Origin: Desulfovibrionales bacterium
GTDB taxonomy: Bacteria > Desulfobacterota > QYQD01
DNA: 64,000 bases
Direction: 5' to 3'
Assembly (NCBI GenBank): GCA_028715605.1
Contig: JAQURM010000009.1
Coordinates: forward strand, 35,298-99,297
A program made the position numbers and the translations under genes. The first letter of the stretch is position 1. Each line of letters starts with the position of its first letter. This document shows, piece after piece, positions 52,907-62,245 of the stretch. The notes under the pieces were generated by a model. It saw nothing but the letters and a program-made list of their open reading frames with translations, was not told the DNA's origin and did not search any database.

Positions 52907-54563
52907 TCTTATACCTCTGCTCCGTCTTTGGCACATACCACTTAATCAGGTTATAGGTTATACCCGCGGCGGCGGGTTCAATACCCTGAAAACGGGCCTG
53001 AACCACGGGAAGGGCGTCCGGGACATAGAGAAACACATAAGGCACTTCCTCGGCCAGTATCTCCTGAATACGCCAGTAAATTTTTCTGCGTTCCCCTTGG
53101 TCAAAGGTGCGTCTGCCTTTTTCCAGCAAGGCATCTACCTCTGTATTTCTATAAGAGATGAAGTTTAACTCTCCGGGTCTTGTCTTGGAAGAGTGCCAGA
53201 CGTCGTATATATCGGGGTCCTGGCTTATTGTCCATCCCAGGAGAGTAGCTTCAAACGCCTTTTTCTCGATAAATTCCTTGATAAAGGCAGCCCATTCAAT
53301 AATCCGGATATTGACATTAATGCCGACCTCTTTCAGCCGGCGCTGGATGATCTCTGCCGTCCGAGCACGGATATCATTCCCCTGGTTGGTAATAATGGTG
53401 AAACGAAATGGTATCCCACCCTTGTCCAATATGCCGTCACCATCCGCATCCCGCCACCCCGCCTCTTGTAGAAGTTCCCGGGCCTTGACGGGGTCGTAGG
53501 GATATTGCCTTATATTGGGATTATAGGCCCAGGTGCCGGGTTTATACGGCCCGGTGGCCTCCTGCCCCAGACCAAGCAGAACCCCTTCGATAATCTCTCC
53601 GCGATCGATGGCATAGGAAATGGCCTGCCTTACCCGCCTGTCCCTGAACTTTTCATCTTCCAGATTAAACCCCAGATAGGTATAGGCAAAGGCCGGATAG
53701 CGGTACTTGTTAAAGTTCTCTTTAAACTTTCGATACTCCGTCTGCCGGGCATATTGAAGCGGGCTAAGGCCCATGTTATCTATACCTCCGGCCTTAAGTT
53801 CCATGAACATGGTAGCAGAATCGGGGATAATCCTGTAGATAAAGCGATCGATATAGGGACGGCCCTCGAAGTAATCGGGATTATAGGCAAGGACAACCTT
53901 TTCCCCGGCCTTCCATTCCTTGAAGATAAAGGGGCCTGTGCCTATGGGATGGCGCACCAGAGGGCTCTTCATGATATCCCTTCCTTCCAGAAGATGTCCG
54001 GGCAGAACAGAAATCCCCCAACTGGCCAGGGCCGGGGCAAAAGGCTTTTTATAGGTAACCCGGAAGGTATAAGGGTCCGTCGCCTCCGCCCTTTCCACCT
54101 GAAGGAAGTCTTCGGCATAGGCGGTTGGGGTGCGAGGATCGATCATAGTCTTATAGGTAAATAAGACGTCTGCGGCGGTAAAAGGTTGGCCGTCATGCCA
54201 CCTTACCCCCTTTCGCAGATGAAAGGTAATGACCAGCCCGGATTTTGAGACCTCAAACGATTCGGCCAGATCACCCACCAGCTTCAGGTCTTTGTCATAT
54301 TTCACGAGGCCGTTGTATATGAGGCCGGCCACCTCATGAGAAGAACTATCGGAAGCAAGGATCGGAATTAAATTTGAAGGCTCTCCGATAGACCCGGTGA
54401 TCAGGGTGTCGCCATAGCAGGGCGGTCCGGCTGCTGCCGGACGCCCCGGGGTCTCACTGCTGTCTTCCGGCCGGGAGCAGGCCGGGCAAGATATGAGGGC
54501 AAGAACCCCCCAGACCAGGAGCATGCGGCCGCTGATTTCCAATATCTTTGCCGGCGCTTTCAT
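52887..54563 (-). CDS. dppA: Dipeptide/oligopeptide ABC transporter substrate-binding lipoprotein
   Basis: 558 residues from ATG 54563. Signal peptide with lipobox (MLLVWGVLALISCPAC), then the SBP_bac_5 fold: GEPSNLIPILASDSSSHEVA, SFEVSKSGLVITFHLRKGVRWHDGQPFTAADVLF in pieces, RQAISYAIDRGEII, KARELLQEAGWRDADGDGILDKGG, ending in NLIKWYVPKTEQRYKIV. The frame is open for 28 more codons upstream, but that part has no signal sequence. Peptide or nickel binding cannot be told apart. First gene of the minus-strand arm. Confidence 0.93.
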   Translation of the reverse strand: MKAPAKILEISGRMLLVWGVLALISCPACSRPEDSSETPGRPAAAGPPCYGDTLITGSIGEPSNLIPILASDSSSHEVAGLIYNGLVKYDKDLKLVGDLAESFEVSKSGLVITFHLRKGVRWHDGQPFTAADVLFTYKTMIDPRTPTAYAEDFLQVERAEATDPYTFRVTYKKPFAPALASWGISVLPGHLLEGRDIMKSPLVRHPIGTGPFIFKEWKAGEKVVLAYNPDYFEGRPYIDRFIYRIIPDSATMFMELKAGGIDNMGLSPLQYARQTEYRKFKENFNKYRYPAFAYTYLGFNLEDEKFRDRRVRQAISYAIDRGEIIEGVLLGLGQEATGPYKPGTWAYNPNIRQYPYDPVKARELLQEAGWRDADGDGILDKGGIPFRFTIITNQGNDIRARTAEIIQRRLKEVGINVNIRIIEWAAFIKEFIEKKAFEATLLGWTISQDPDIYDVWHSSKTRPGELNFISYRNTEVDALLEKGRRTFDQGERRKIYWRIQEILAEEVPYVFLYVPDALPVVQARFQGIEPAAAGITYNLIKWYVPKTEQRYKIVTVDR

Positions 54564-54652
54564 ATCCAAGAACGCATTATACGGCAAACATTCCCTTGAA
54601 ACAATCTTTGTTTTATTATAGTCTGGTCGGCAGTCGGCCATCAGCATGAAGC

Positions 54653-54720
54653 CGGTTCACCGTTTACTGTTGACCGTTTACCGAAAGAAAATATCGGACA
54701 ACGGTGAACGGATAACGGAT
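54653..54720. repeat. Dispersed GGTTCACCGTT...AACGGTGAACGG hairpin element, copy 3
   Basis: GGTTCACCGTTTACTGTTGA ... GGACAACGGTGAACGGATAA. Lies in the divergent gap between dppA and dppD; promoters for both arms must also be here. Confidence 0.75.
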
Positions 54721-54822
54721 AACAAACATGCTGACAGCTAATCGCTGATCGAAGAGAACTCCCAGCCGGCCTCAGGCCGACCGTAGGCCGGAAACGGTTG
54801 TTTTTTTGAATGAGCGCCGCCC

Positions 54823-55812
54823 ATGACATCCCAGCCACTACTTTCCGTCCAGGACTTAACGACATATTTTTACACCGAAGAAGGCACCTTAAAGGCGGTT
54901 GATGGCGTAAGCTTCACTGTGGAAAAGGGCGAAACTGTCTGCGTCGTAGGCGAGTCCGGCTGTGGCAAGAGTGTCACGGCTCTGTCCATACTGAGGCTCA
55001 TCCCGGACCCTCCCGGCAGGATAGTCTCCGGTTCAATCCTGTTCGACGGCCGGAATATTATGAAACTGGGAAAGGAAGACCTGCGCAGACTCCGGGGACG
55101 ACGGATTTCCATGGTCTTCCAGGAGCCGATGACCGCGCTCAATCCGGTCTTCACCATAGGCGACCAGATCACAGAGGCCATACTCGTACATGAAAAGATG
55201 ACGCACCATCAGGCCGAACAAAAGGCCGTTGAACTCCTCGGCCTGGTCGGCGTCCCCTCACCTGCCGAACGGATAAGGCATTACCCCCACCAACTGAGCG
55301 GCGGACTAAGACAAAGGGTTATGATCGCCATGGCCCTGGCCTGCCGGCCGGACCTTGTAATTGCCGATGAACCGACCACGGCCCTGGACGTCACCATCCA
55401 GGCCCAGATACTGGATCTGCTCACCGGGATCAAAAAGAAAACCGGCATGGCCCTCCTTTTGATTACCCACAATCTCGGCGTGGTGGCCGAGGTAGGCCAA
55501 AGGGTTATCGTCATGTACGCCGGACGCATAGTTGAAGAGGCCGATGTCGATAACCTCTTTTCCCGGCCGCTCCATCCCTATACCAGGGGGCTCCTGGCCT
55601 CTCTGCCGCACGTCTCGTTGGATAAGGAACCACTACACCGCCTCACGCCCATACCCGGCACGGTCCCGGCGCTTTCCGCCCTGCCCGGAGGCTGCACCTT
55701 TCAGAACCGCTGTAACGAGGTACATAAAGAATGTCTCAGCACCGAACCACAACTTCTTGAGGTAGAAAAAGGGCACTTCGTGCGGTGCTTTTTAAAGGCA
55801 GACCGGCCATGA
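54823..55812 (+). CDS. dppD: Dipeptide/oligopeptide ABC transporter ATPase DppD
   Basis: 329 residues. Walker [14 protein letters not shown] (about residue 42), signature [12 protein letters not shown], Walker [22 protein letters not shown]-loop LLITHNLG, and the OppD-type C-terminal extension with the cysteine cluster region [16 protein letters not shown] and [10 protein letters not shown]. Divergent from dppABC. Stop overlaps the dppF ATG. Confidence 0.95.
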   Translation: MTSQPLLSVQDLTTYFYTEEGTLKAVDGVSFTVEKGETVCVVGESGCGKSVTALSILRLIPDPPGRIVSGSILFDGRNIMKLGKEDLRRLRGRRISMVFQEPMTALNPVFTIGDQITEAILVHEKMTHHQAEQKAVELLGLVGVPSPAERIRHYPHQLSGGLRQRVMIAMALACRPDLVIADEPTTALDVTIQAQILDLLTGIKKKTGMALLLITHNLGVVAEVGQRVIVMYAGRIVEEADVDNLFSRPLHPYTRGLLASLPHVSLDKEPLHRLTPIPGTVPALSALPGGCTFQNRCNEVHKECLSTEPQLLEVEKGHFVRCFLKADRP

Positions 55813-56774
55813 AACCAGTGGTTGAAGTCAAAGACCTGTTTAAACATTATCAGGTGCGGAGCGGCTTCTGGGGCGGGAAAGACCACGACTTACAGGCCGT
55901 GGCCGGCGTTAACCTTACCATCATGCCGGGCGAGATATTAGGGTTGGTGGGTGAAAGCGGCTGCGGCAAGTCCACATTAGGCCGCCTCATACTGAAACTA
56001 GAGGAACCTGCCTCAGGCCAGGTTTTCTATAAGGGCCGGGACGTCTCCTCTTTATCCCAGAGACAGATGCGGAATTTGCGCAGGGATATGCAGATCATAT
56101 TCCAGGATCCCTACTCGTCGCTTAATCCACGCCGGAACATATTCGATATTGTGGCCGAACCGTTCGTAATCCACAAGCTCTGCCGCGGCAGGACAGAACT
56201 GATCGAAAAGGTCACCCATATACTCGGAGAGGTGGGTATTGGCGAAGACCAACTCTATCGCTATCCGCATGAATTCAGCGGCGGACAAAGGCAGAGGATC
56301 GGCATCGCCCGTGCCTTAGCCCTGCATCCGGAATTCATCGTGGCGGACGAGCCGGTCTCTTCCCTGGACGTCTCGATACAGGCCCAGGTAATCAATCTCC
56401 TCCTGGACCTCAAAAACAAATTCAATCTTACCTATCTCTTTATTGCCCACGACCTTCAGGTCGTACATTACCTGAGCACCCGCATCGCCGTCATGTACCT
56501 CGGAAAAATCGTGGAAATAATAGACAAAAATCTCCTCGGACAGGTCCCCCACCACCCCTATACCGAGGCCCTCTTGGCGGCCGCCCCTTCTCCTGACCCT
56601 ACCCGCCGTCAAAAGCGTATAGTCCTGGAGGGAGATCCACCCAGCCCCTTAAACATTCCACCGGGCTGTCCCTTTCACCCCCGCTGTCCATACCAAAAGG
56701 ACATCTGCACGACGGATAAGCCCCTCTGGCACGAAGCCAGCCAGAGGCAGTGGCTCTCCTGCCATATCCGGTAG
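55809..56774 (+). CDS. dppF: Dipeptide/oligopeptide ABC transporter ATPase DppF
   Basis: 321 residues from ATG 55809 (ATGA overlap with dppD). [20 protein letters not shown], Walker [31 protein letters not shown], signature [15 protein letters not shown], Walker [39 protein letters not shown], and the C-terminal [14 protein letters not shown] cluster. Completes the peptide transporter with dppD and the divergent dppABC. Confidence 0.95.
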   Translation: MKPVVEVKDLFKHYQVRSGFWGGKDHDLQAVAGVNLTIMPGEILGLVGESGCGKSTLGRLILKLEEPASGQVFYKGRDVSSLSQRQMRNLRRDMQIIFQDPYSSLNPRRNIFDIVAEPFVIHKLCRGRTELIEKVTHILGEVGIGEDQLYRYPHEFSGGQRQRIGIARALALHPEFIVADEPVSSLDVSIQAQVINLLLDLKNKFNLTYLFIAHDLQVVHYLSTRIAVMYLGKIVEIIDKNLLGQVPHHPYTEALLAAAPSPDPTRRQKRIVLEGDPPSPLNIPPGCPFHPRCPYQKDICTTDKPLWHEASQRQWLSCHIR

Positions 56775-56851
56775 GGCCAGTGGTTTTGGTGGGTTTAATG
56801 ATTTCCTCTTTGTTTTTAAGCACGCAAACCGCGCATGGAATAAAATAAGAA

Positions 56852-56879
56852 TTGACATTCCAATTTTACACGGTATAAT
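56852..56879 (+). promoter_or_regulatory. Consensus sigma-70 promoter of a leaderless gene
   Basis: TTGACA (56852-56857), 16-bp spacer, TATAAT (56874-56879). The ATG of the next gene begins at 56886, 7 nt past the -10 box, exactly where transcription should begin. Confidence 0.75.
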
Positions 56880-56885
56880 TGAACT

Positions 56886-58064
56886 ATGATTACAAGAATG
56901 CCTAATCTGCCCTTTAGGCGCAGAAGTATCTTCCTCTTCGGCCCGAGACAGGTGGGGAAGAGTACGCTGGTTAAGCACCTGTTAGCGGGTACGGATTATC
57001 TTGAGATCGATCTCTTAAAAAGGGATGTGTTCTTGAAATACAAGACGAACCCGGATCTGCTCAGGGCGGAGACAGAGTTTTTAGCAAGGAGTAAAGGCAA
57101 GGTCTTCATATTTATAGATGAGATACAGAAATGTCCCGAACTCCTTGACGAAGTGCACTATCTTATCGAGAAGTTCAGAAATAGAGTATCTTTTGTATTG
57201 ACGGGGTCAAGCGCCCGGAAACTGAAAAGGGTCTCCGTAAATATGCTGGCCGGGAGGGCCTGGCAATATTTTTTATTCCCTTTTACTCATATAGAACTAG
57301 GCGAAAAATTCGACCTTGACGAAGTCCTGCTCAGGGGAACACTTCCTCCGATAATTGACGAACCGCTTGAAGATGCGTTCCGGACGTTGAGGGCCTACGT
57401 GCAGACCTATCTGAAGGAGGAAATACTTGACGAGGCTATCGTCAGGAATATCGGAGCATTCAGCCGGTTCCTGGACATGGCGGCCGACCAGAGCGGGAAA
57501 ATCGTAAATTTTTCCACTATATCCCGGGAGGCCGGAGTAAGCAGTAAAACCATAAAAGGATACTATCAAATACTTGAGGATACACTGATCGCCGTTAAAC
57601 TGGAACCCTACCTGAAAAGCGCCCGGAAGCGGTTGACGATACATCCCAAATATTATCTCTTTGATCTGGGTGTCATCAATACCCTTAACGGCAGAACCTC
57701 CGTTTCATCAGTGGGAGGGCCAACCGTATATGGAATGTTATTTGAACACCTTATAGTCCTGGAGACCTATCGTCTTGTCCGGTATGCCGAAAAACCTATT
57801 CGCATCTTCCACTGGAGGTCTGCGCATGGAGCAGAAGTAGATATGGTGTTAGAAGAGGGAGACAACTTATGGGCCATTGAGATCAAATCGTCACGGGTAG
57901 TAAAATCCGGCGATCTCAGGGGGCTAAAAGCGTTCAGGGATGATCACCCCCGTGCCGTATGCCTCTGTGTTTCTACGTGCGATACACCGTATATGGTCGG
58001 AGAAGTTCCGGTTATCCCCTGGAAGATGGCATTTGGAATGGGTTACCTTAACCTTGTTACATAA
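56886..58064 (+). CDS. AAA ATPase with C-terminal DUF4143 domain (1)
   Basis: 392 residues. Walker A FGPRQVGKSTLVKHLL (about residue 21), Walker B KVFIFIDEIQKCPELL, sensor VLTGSSARKL, a winged-helix part (FSTISREAGVSSKTIKGYYQILEDT), and a C-terminal DUF4143 region with a PD-(D/E)XK-like core (HWRSAHGAEVDMVLEEGDNLWAIEIKSSR: D, E-x-K). Function of the family is not settled. Driven by the consensus promoter just upstream with no room for a Shine-Dalgarno site. Confidence 0.88.
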   Translation: MITRMPNLPFRRRSIFLFGPRQVGKSTLVKHLLAGTDYLEIDLLKRDVFLKYKTNPDLLRAETEFLARSKGKVFIFIDEIQKCPELLDEVHYLIEKFRNRVSFVLTGSSARKLKRVSVNMLAGRAWQYFLFPFTHIELGEKFDLDEVLLRGTLPPIIDEPLEDAFRTLRAYVQTYLKEEILDEAIVRNIGAFSRFLDMAADQSGKIVNFSTISREAGVSSKTIKGYYQILEDTLIAVKLEPYLKSARKRLTIHPKYYLFDLGVINTLNGRTSVSSVGGPTVYGMLFEHLIVLETYRLVRYAEKPIRIFHWRSAHGAEVDMVLEEGDNLWAIEIKSSRVVKSGDLRGLKAFRDDHPRAVCLCVSTCDTPYMVGEVPVIPWKMAFGMGYLNLVT

Positions 58065-58121
58065 GTTGTTTCGGTGGGCACAATAACACTGTCACCTTAC
58101 GGGGCTAGGCTGTAGCTGTGG
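58065..58121. repeat. Degenerate REP-like palindrome between convergent ATPase genes
   Basis: TTTCGGTGGGCACAATAACA then CTGTCACCTTACGGGGCT: a worn copy of the RAYT end sequence. A half copy also lies at 56778-56800. Confidence 0.5.
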
Positions 58122-59291
58122 TCACAACATGAAGCCATAGATAACGTTTTCCATCTCGCTGTAGTTTTTCGAAACGACTTTAAACCCTTTCAATTTCAGT
58201 TCCATGGCTATGGACCTGAGCCTTTTAACGTCGGATGCCTGAGGACTGACCTTAACCTCGTAAGCCTGGCTTTTGTCCACAATGAAGTCTATTTCAGTTC
58301 CGCCTTTCTTCTGATAATAGTTGAGTTCTCCCTTGAGCGCGAGACTTTGAAAGATACTGTTTTCAAAAAGGCTGCCCGGATCCAGTCTGGCAAGATGATT
58401 CGCCAGACCGGTGTCACACACGTACACCTTGGGCATCTTTCTGATCTCAGTGTCTTTTCCACTGCTGAATGGTCTTATTCTCTTTATAAAGTACGTTCCT
58501 TCCAAGAATGAGATATATTCACTCAACGTAGGTCTGGAAATTCCCAATTCCTTGGAAATCCTTTGAATGTCCAGTCTGGAGCCGAGTCGTTGCATCAGGA
58601 GCAGCATCAAGTCACGAATCACGTCATTTCTGCGGAAATCTCCCAACTGGAGGATTTCCAGTTGAAAAAAGGAGGAGAATATCTCTTCCAGCGCCCTCCT
58701 TTTTTCTTCGGCGCTGCTTTTCAACACCACCCCCGGGAAACCGCCGAATAAAATATACTCGTCATAGAGCGGCCTGATCGCCTCATAGATAGGACGGGTG
58801 ATATCGGTAGCCGTTTCGGGTATCCTTAGAGCGCTCCCTTTGAACAGAAGAAATTCCCTGAAGCTTAAAGGAAAAAGCTCAAAGATATACTTTCTTCCGG
58901 CAAGGGACTCGGTAAACAGGTTCTTAAGGTAGAAGCTGGCTGAGCCGGTTAAGAAGAATTTTACATGGTAATGATCGATAAAATATTTGAGCACAGACGG
59001 CAGGTTTTTTACCATCTGTATCTCATCCAAAAAGACAAGAGGCCTTCCGGTGAAGTCGATTCCCAGGAACTCAAGGGATACCTTTATGCGGTCGTAATTA
59101 GTCTCCTCGAAATATTTTCTGTTTAATGGATTTTCCAAATCCAGAAAAAGCTTGTTCCTGGACTTTATCTGGTCAAAGACCAGATGGAGAAGCGTAGTCT
59201 TGCCGGTTCTACGCATGCCGGTAACAATAATCGCCTCCGGAGAATCGAAATACGGTCTGATTTTTTCATAGATATCTCTTGGTTTAATCAT
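58122..59291 (-). CDS. AAA ATPase with C-terminal DUF4143 domain (2)
   Basis: 389 residues. Walker A VTGMRRTGKTTLLHLVFDQI (about residue 23), Walker B PLVFLDEIQMVKNLP, FLTGSASFYLKNLFTESLAGR, winged helix (DIQRISKELGISRPTLSEYISFLEGT) and nuclease-like end (YYQKKGGTEIDFIVDKSQAYEVKVSPQ in pieces: E-x-D ... E-x-K). Same architecture as 56886-58064 but clearly different in sequence. Convergent with it. Confidence 0.88.
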   Translation of the reverse strand: MIKPRDIYEKIRPYFDSPEAIIVTGMRRTGKTTLLHLVFDQIKSRNKLFLDLENPLNRKYFEETNYDRIKVSLEFLGIDFTGRPLVFLDEIQMVKNLPSVLKYFIDHYHVKFFLTGSASFYLKNLFTESLAGRKYIFELFPLSFREFLLFKGSALRIPETATDITRPIYEAIRPLYDEYILFGGFPGVVLKSSAEEKRRALEEIFSSFFQLEILQLGDFRRNDVIRDLMLLLMQRLGSRLDIQRISKELGISRPTLSEYISFLEGTYFIKRIRPFSSGKDTEIRKMPKVYVCDTGLANHLARLDPGSLFENSIFQSLALKGELNYYQKKGGTEIDFIVDKSQAYEVKVSPQASDVKRLRSIAMELKLKGFKVVSKNYSEMENVIYGFML

Positions 59292-59719
59292 GCCGCTAAT
59301 TTACATTAAGTCAAACTATTTGTCAAATAATACCTGCATAATGTTAATATGCTATTTCTTGTCTAAAGGGAGGATGACTTGGATGGGCCGGAAAGCGATA
59401 CTAGTATCTTGATGACCCGGGCCATTTCTTATATCTCATTGTGCAATGCTTTCGGTGGGCAAAGCCCACCCTACAGGGCTTCTCAATCAAGCACGTAGAG
59501 AATTGCATTATTTCATGGCTGTCCCCAATTTCCCAACACTGTGGATTTTGTTCAACGATAGTGTCTTCACGAGTTAATTCCCGGTATCAATATCTTTATT
59601 CCTCCTATAGCCCGGTTGTGCTCATAAGGTTACACAATTTGTCGCGACAATTTGTGCCCGCCTACATCCCGCACTCGGGTTCCTAGGAAGTGATTTTGGA
59701 AGGTCTTTGTGTAGCGCCA
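59292..59719. other. Intergenic region with a REP palindrome
   Basis: 428 bp. Contains TCGGTGGGCAAAGCCCACCC TAC (59453-59475), a REP-like palindrome of the RAYT family, and a small inverted repeat CAAATTGTCGCGACAAATTG-like at 59635-59656. No gene seen. Confidence 0.6.
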
Positions 59720-60091
59720 TTATGATAATTGTCTAATCATTTTATTTATGGTTTGCGCCAGTTCGGGAATATGGTTTTTGCAAACGTCGTATATTACCTC
59801 TGCATCCGTTTCAAAATAATGATGGCTTATGATATCCCGCATGCCTTTGGCTTTACTCCAGTCAACCTGAGGAAACCTCGGCAACAGGGATTTGTTTGTG
59901 GTTTTGTCCAGATTTTTCAATGCTTCACCAATTGCAATCAGCAGCATGCATATGCTGTCAAGTTTTTCCATGCCTGCCGGCGAGCCTGTAAAATCGCTTA
60001 CTGTTTTTACAGGCTCAAAACGTTCTAAAATTGTCTGCGCTGCCTGATAAATCTGCCCCAGTATTTCTAAAACAAGCTCTCTGTCATACAT
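59720..60091 (-). CDS. hepT: HepT-like toxin (HEPN/DUF86)
   Basis: 123 residues, all-helical HEPN fold with the R-x4-H motif in MRDIISHHYFETDAEVIYDV (about residue 84). VFEPVKTVSD-type segment and LLIAIGEALKNLDK fit the family. The toxin is inactivated by the partner nucleotidyltransferase, which adds AMP to a tyrosine next to the R-x4-H site (here Y in HHYF). Overlaps mntA by 8 bp. Confidence 0.88.
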   Translation of the reverse strand: MYDRELVLEILGQIYQAAQTILERFEPVKTVSDFTGSPAGMEKLDSICMLLIAIGEALKNLDKTTNKSLLPRFPQVDWSKAKGMRDIISHHYFETDAEVIYDVCKNHIPELAQTINKMIRQLS

Positions 60092-60374
60092 ATACGGCTT
60101 CCTTGTCTATCCTTTTCTTTAAAAATGCATTCATTCTGTCCCTGTATCTTACTATATCCACAGGCTTCTGAAACTTCTCCTCCAGATCCTGCTTAATGCC
60201 GACAAGGTAGAACAGATCCGGTTTGCCAAGCTCAACAACAACGTCAATATCGCTTTGCTCATTCATGTTGTCTCTGGCCGCTGAACCGAAGACACCGATC
60301 CGTTTGATTTCGTATTTATCCCTGTTCATCTCCACAAAGCCGCGCAGGGTCTGTATTATTTCATCCCTTTCCAT
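60084..60374 (-). CDS. mntA: MntA-like nucleotidyltransferase antitoxin
   Basis: 96 residues, minimal nucleotidyltransferase: KRIGVFGSAARDNMNEQSDIDVVV holds the GS-x10-D-x-D catalytic motif. Then LVGIKQDLEEKFQKPVDIV. First gene of the pair; hepT follows with an 8-bp overlap. A type VII toxin-antitoxin module. Confidence 0.9.
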   Translation of the reverse strand: MERDEIIQTLRGFVEMNRDKYEIKRIGVFGSAARDNMNEQSDIDVVVELGKPDLFYLVGIKQDLEEKFQKPVDIVRYRDRMNAFLKKRIDKEAVYV

Positions 60375-60606
60375 TTGTTCGCCCTCCTGTAGTCACTTCC
60401 ATAATTGCGTCCTACGGGACGTTTCTTACGTTGCATAACACCCATCCGCCTTCTATCCAATCGCTTGTGTAATACTGACGGAGTTTACACTCTTTTTCAA
60501 ATCAAAAGAAAAGCAACGCAAGAAACAACGCCCCTGCCGGTCCTTTGGGCTGACCCCTATATATACTGCTGCTGTCTTGCGCCTTGGTGGTCCCTATGGA
60601 ACTATA
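60375..60606. other. Intergenic region
   Basis: 232 bp with a stray GGGCTGACCCCTATATATAC piece (60547-60566) like the outer end of the truncated transposase blocks. No gene seen. Confidence 0.4.
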
Positions 60607-60987
60607 TCAAAGGATATCTAATCCTTTTCTTATATCAGCAATAGAAAACATTTCCAGCCTCTGAAAGAATTCAACATTCTTGGCCGCAGACAGAACCACG
60701 GCCTTATCATCATCGCTGGTGACAAGGAGCCATATTTTCATTTTTGCAAAGAGGCTCTCTACCAGTTTTATCTGCTCTAGCGTAACCAACTTAAGCTCGA
60801 TCCTCTCGCTTAGAGACGACATCCTTTCCCGTATTAGGTCATTAAGCATGTTTAATCGCCAAATAATTATTTCTGGACGAAGGGCGGTGAAATTGCCGAA
60901 GAATATATAGGTCATTCCTGAAAAATCGTTCAATAAATTGAAACCGAACGGGGCTCCCATACGAAATATGTCTTTTTCGCCAGCCCA
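60607..60987 (-). CDS. Hypothetical protein, 5' end lost at a RAYT element
   Basis: About 125 codons between the RAYT element border (60988) and the stop at 60607: KDIFRMGAPFGFNLLNDFSG, FFGNFTALRPEIIIWRLNML, a helical stretch (RERMSSLSERIELKLVTLEQIKLVESLFAKM in pieces) and LLVTSDDDKAVVLSAAKNVEFF. Reading continues in frame into the element, so the original start is probably gone. The WLLVTSDDDKAVVLSA part looks like a globular alpha/beta domain. Family unknown. Confidence 0.5.
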   Translation of the reverse strand, partial: WAGEKDIFRMGAPFGFNLLNDFSGMTYIFFGNFTALRPEIIIWRLNMLNDLIRERMSSLSERIELKLVTLEQIKLVESLFAKMKIWLLVTSDDDKAVVLSAAKNVEFFQRLEMFSIADIRKGLDIL

Positions 60988-61626
60988 GTAGGGTGGGCTT
61001 TGCCCACCGTCTTTGTCGTCCTTCATTCTCTGCCGACATCGATCGGAATCTCCACCGGTGTCGCACCCCAATCCGGCGAGTACATCCCTTTCTCAACATA
61101 ACGATGAAATGTCGAATACGGCCAGTCCTTCGGTGCATCTACAATCCGATGCTTTACCAGATTGTAATGGATGTAATCACAATGAGCCGAAAAATCCTGA
61201 TCGTCTCGAATCATGTGTTCCCAAAAACGTCTTTGCCACACCGTACCTTCTCTATGCTTCTTTCGAGACGGGGTTGGATTCGGGGTGTCCAGCCAACCCC
61301 GGGCCCTCTTGGTAAACTCAGTCTTTATCAGCGCCCAACGCAACGAATAATTGATGTCTCCATCCGGTAAACGCCAAATGCAGTGCATATGATCCGGCAG
61401 CAAGACCCAGGCTTCAATGATGAAAGGATGCGAATTGCGCACCCTTGCGGTGATTTCACGTAACAGTGCTCTCGATTCTTCCAGACAAAGAATCGGCTGC
61501 CGTTGGTGCGTAACCACCGTGAAAAAATATGTATTTCCCTCCCGTGCCCTTCGATAATTCGGCATTTAATATTACCTGTCTCCCCAACATATTGTCAGGA
61601 TTTTCGGTGGGCAAAGCCCACCCTAC
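60988..61626 (-). mobile_element. Complete RAYT/REP element, copy 2
   Basis: GTAGGGTGGGCTTTGCCCACC (60988-61008) and GGTGGGCAAAGCCCACCCTAC (61606-61626) are perfect REP-like palindromes at the two ends, with an intact RAYT gene between. The outer end cuts a tungstate-binding protein gene; the inner end cuts the hypothetical gene at 60607. Confidence 0.88.
61023..61565 (-). CDS. REP-associated tyrosine transposase (RAYT), copy 2
   Basis: 180 residues, same length as 9648-10190. PNYRRAREGNTYFFTVVTHQ at the start, HUH motif DHMHCIW, catalytic tyrosine region HCDYIHYNLVKHRIV, end VEIPIDVGRE. The middle differs from copy 1 (ARGWLDTPNPTPSRKKHRE against SKVWFDRPKGTTSREKHRE), so the two are not a fresh duplication. 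Confidence 0.93.
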   Translation of the reverse strand: MPNYRRAREGNTYFFTVVTHQRQPILCLEESRALLREITARVRNSHPFIIEAWVLLPDHMHCIWRLPDGDINYSLRWALIKTEFTKRARGWLDTPNPTPSRKKHREGTVWQRRFWEHMIRDDQDFSAHCDYIHYNLVKHRIVDAPKDWPYSTFHRYVEKGMYSPDWGATPVEIPIDVGRE

Positions 61627-62115
61627 GGGGCTGTAAGAGGCTATGGCCTGTTGCCCTTCCTTTGATATGAGCCAGTCTATAAACGCCGTCGCCTCTTTGT
61701 ATTTCACATGCTTATGCCTTTGTGGATTCACCGCCATAACTCCGTATTGATTAAAGAGGGTGGGATCGCCTTCCAGGGCAATTATCATCTCCAGCTTATC
61801 TTTGTCTTTTGTCGCCAGCCAGGTACCTCGGTCCGTAAGCGTGTAGGCGCGCTTTTCGTTGGCAATCCTCTGTGTCTTTTCCATTCCCTGGCCCACTTCA
61901 AGATACCACTTCTGTCCCTTCGGGTCTGTACCGGTCTTTTCCCATATGGACAATTCCTTCGTATGCGTGCCTGATTTGTCACCCCGTGATACAAACGGAC
62001 AGGCGCTTTCTACAATTTTATGAAATGCTTCTGCTGCGGATTTGACGCCCCTTACCCTGGCCGGATCATTTGCGGGGCCGATAATGACGAAATCATTGAA
62101 CTCGGATTCGCGCAT
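61627..62115 (-). pseudogene. tupA: Tungstate-binding protein TupA, truncated at both ends
   Basis: 163 codons: FNDFVIIGPANDPARVRG, AFHKIVESACPFVSRGDKSG, THTKELSIWEKTG, YLEVGQGMEKTQRIANEKRAYTLTDRGTWLA in pieces, NQYGVMAVNP, and TAFIDWLISKEGQQAIASY. These are the C-lobe motifs of TupA-type tungstate (anion) binding proteins of ABC importers. The N-lobe and signal peptide are missing (an in-frame stop precedes ATG 62115), and the C-terminus ends at the REP palindrome at 61626. Not functional. Makes sense as a relic of tungstate uptake serving the AOR at 45530. Confidence 0.78.
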
Positions 62116-62245
62116 GATTTAATAGCCCTCACAATTCATTCTAATGTGAAGAGTAACCGACTAGCAATGGAACGCACCATAATTGCCAGTCCACGCAATG
62201 GATTGATTCCTCATTTTTTCTTGCACACACACTTTCTGAGAGCAA
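62116..62245. other. Intergenic region with a worn attC-like hairpin
   Basis: CCGACTAGCAATGG (62158-62171) and AATTGCCAGTCC (62183-62194) resemble the stem of the attC-like site at 62622-62696, but no core boxes remain. Confidence 0.35.

Noticed and set aside
56886..59291. The two DUF4143 ATPases as a defence system
   Set aside because: Convergent, different promoters, and this family is widespread without shown defence function; no nuclease or methylase partner nearby.
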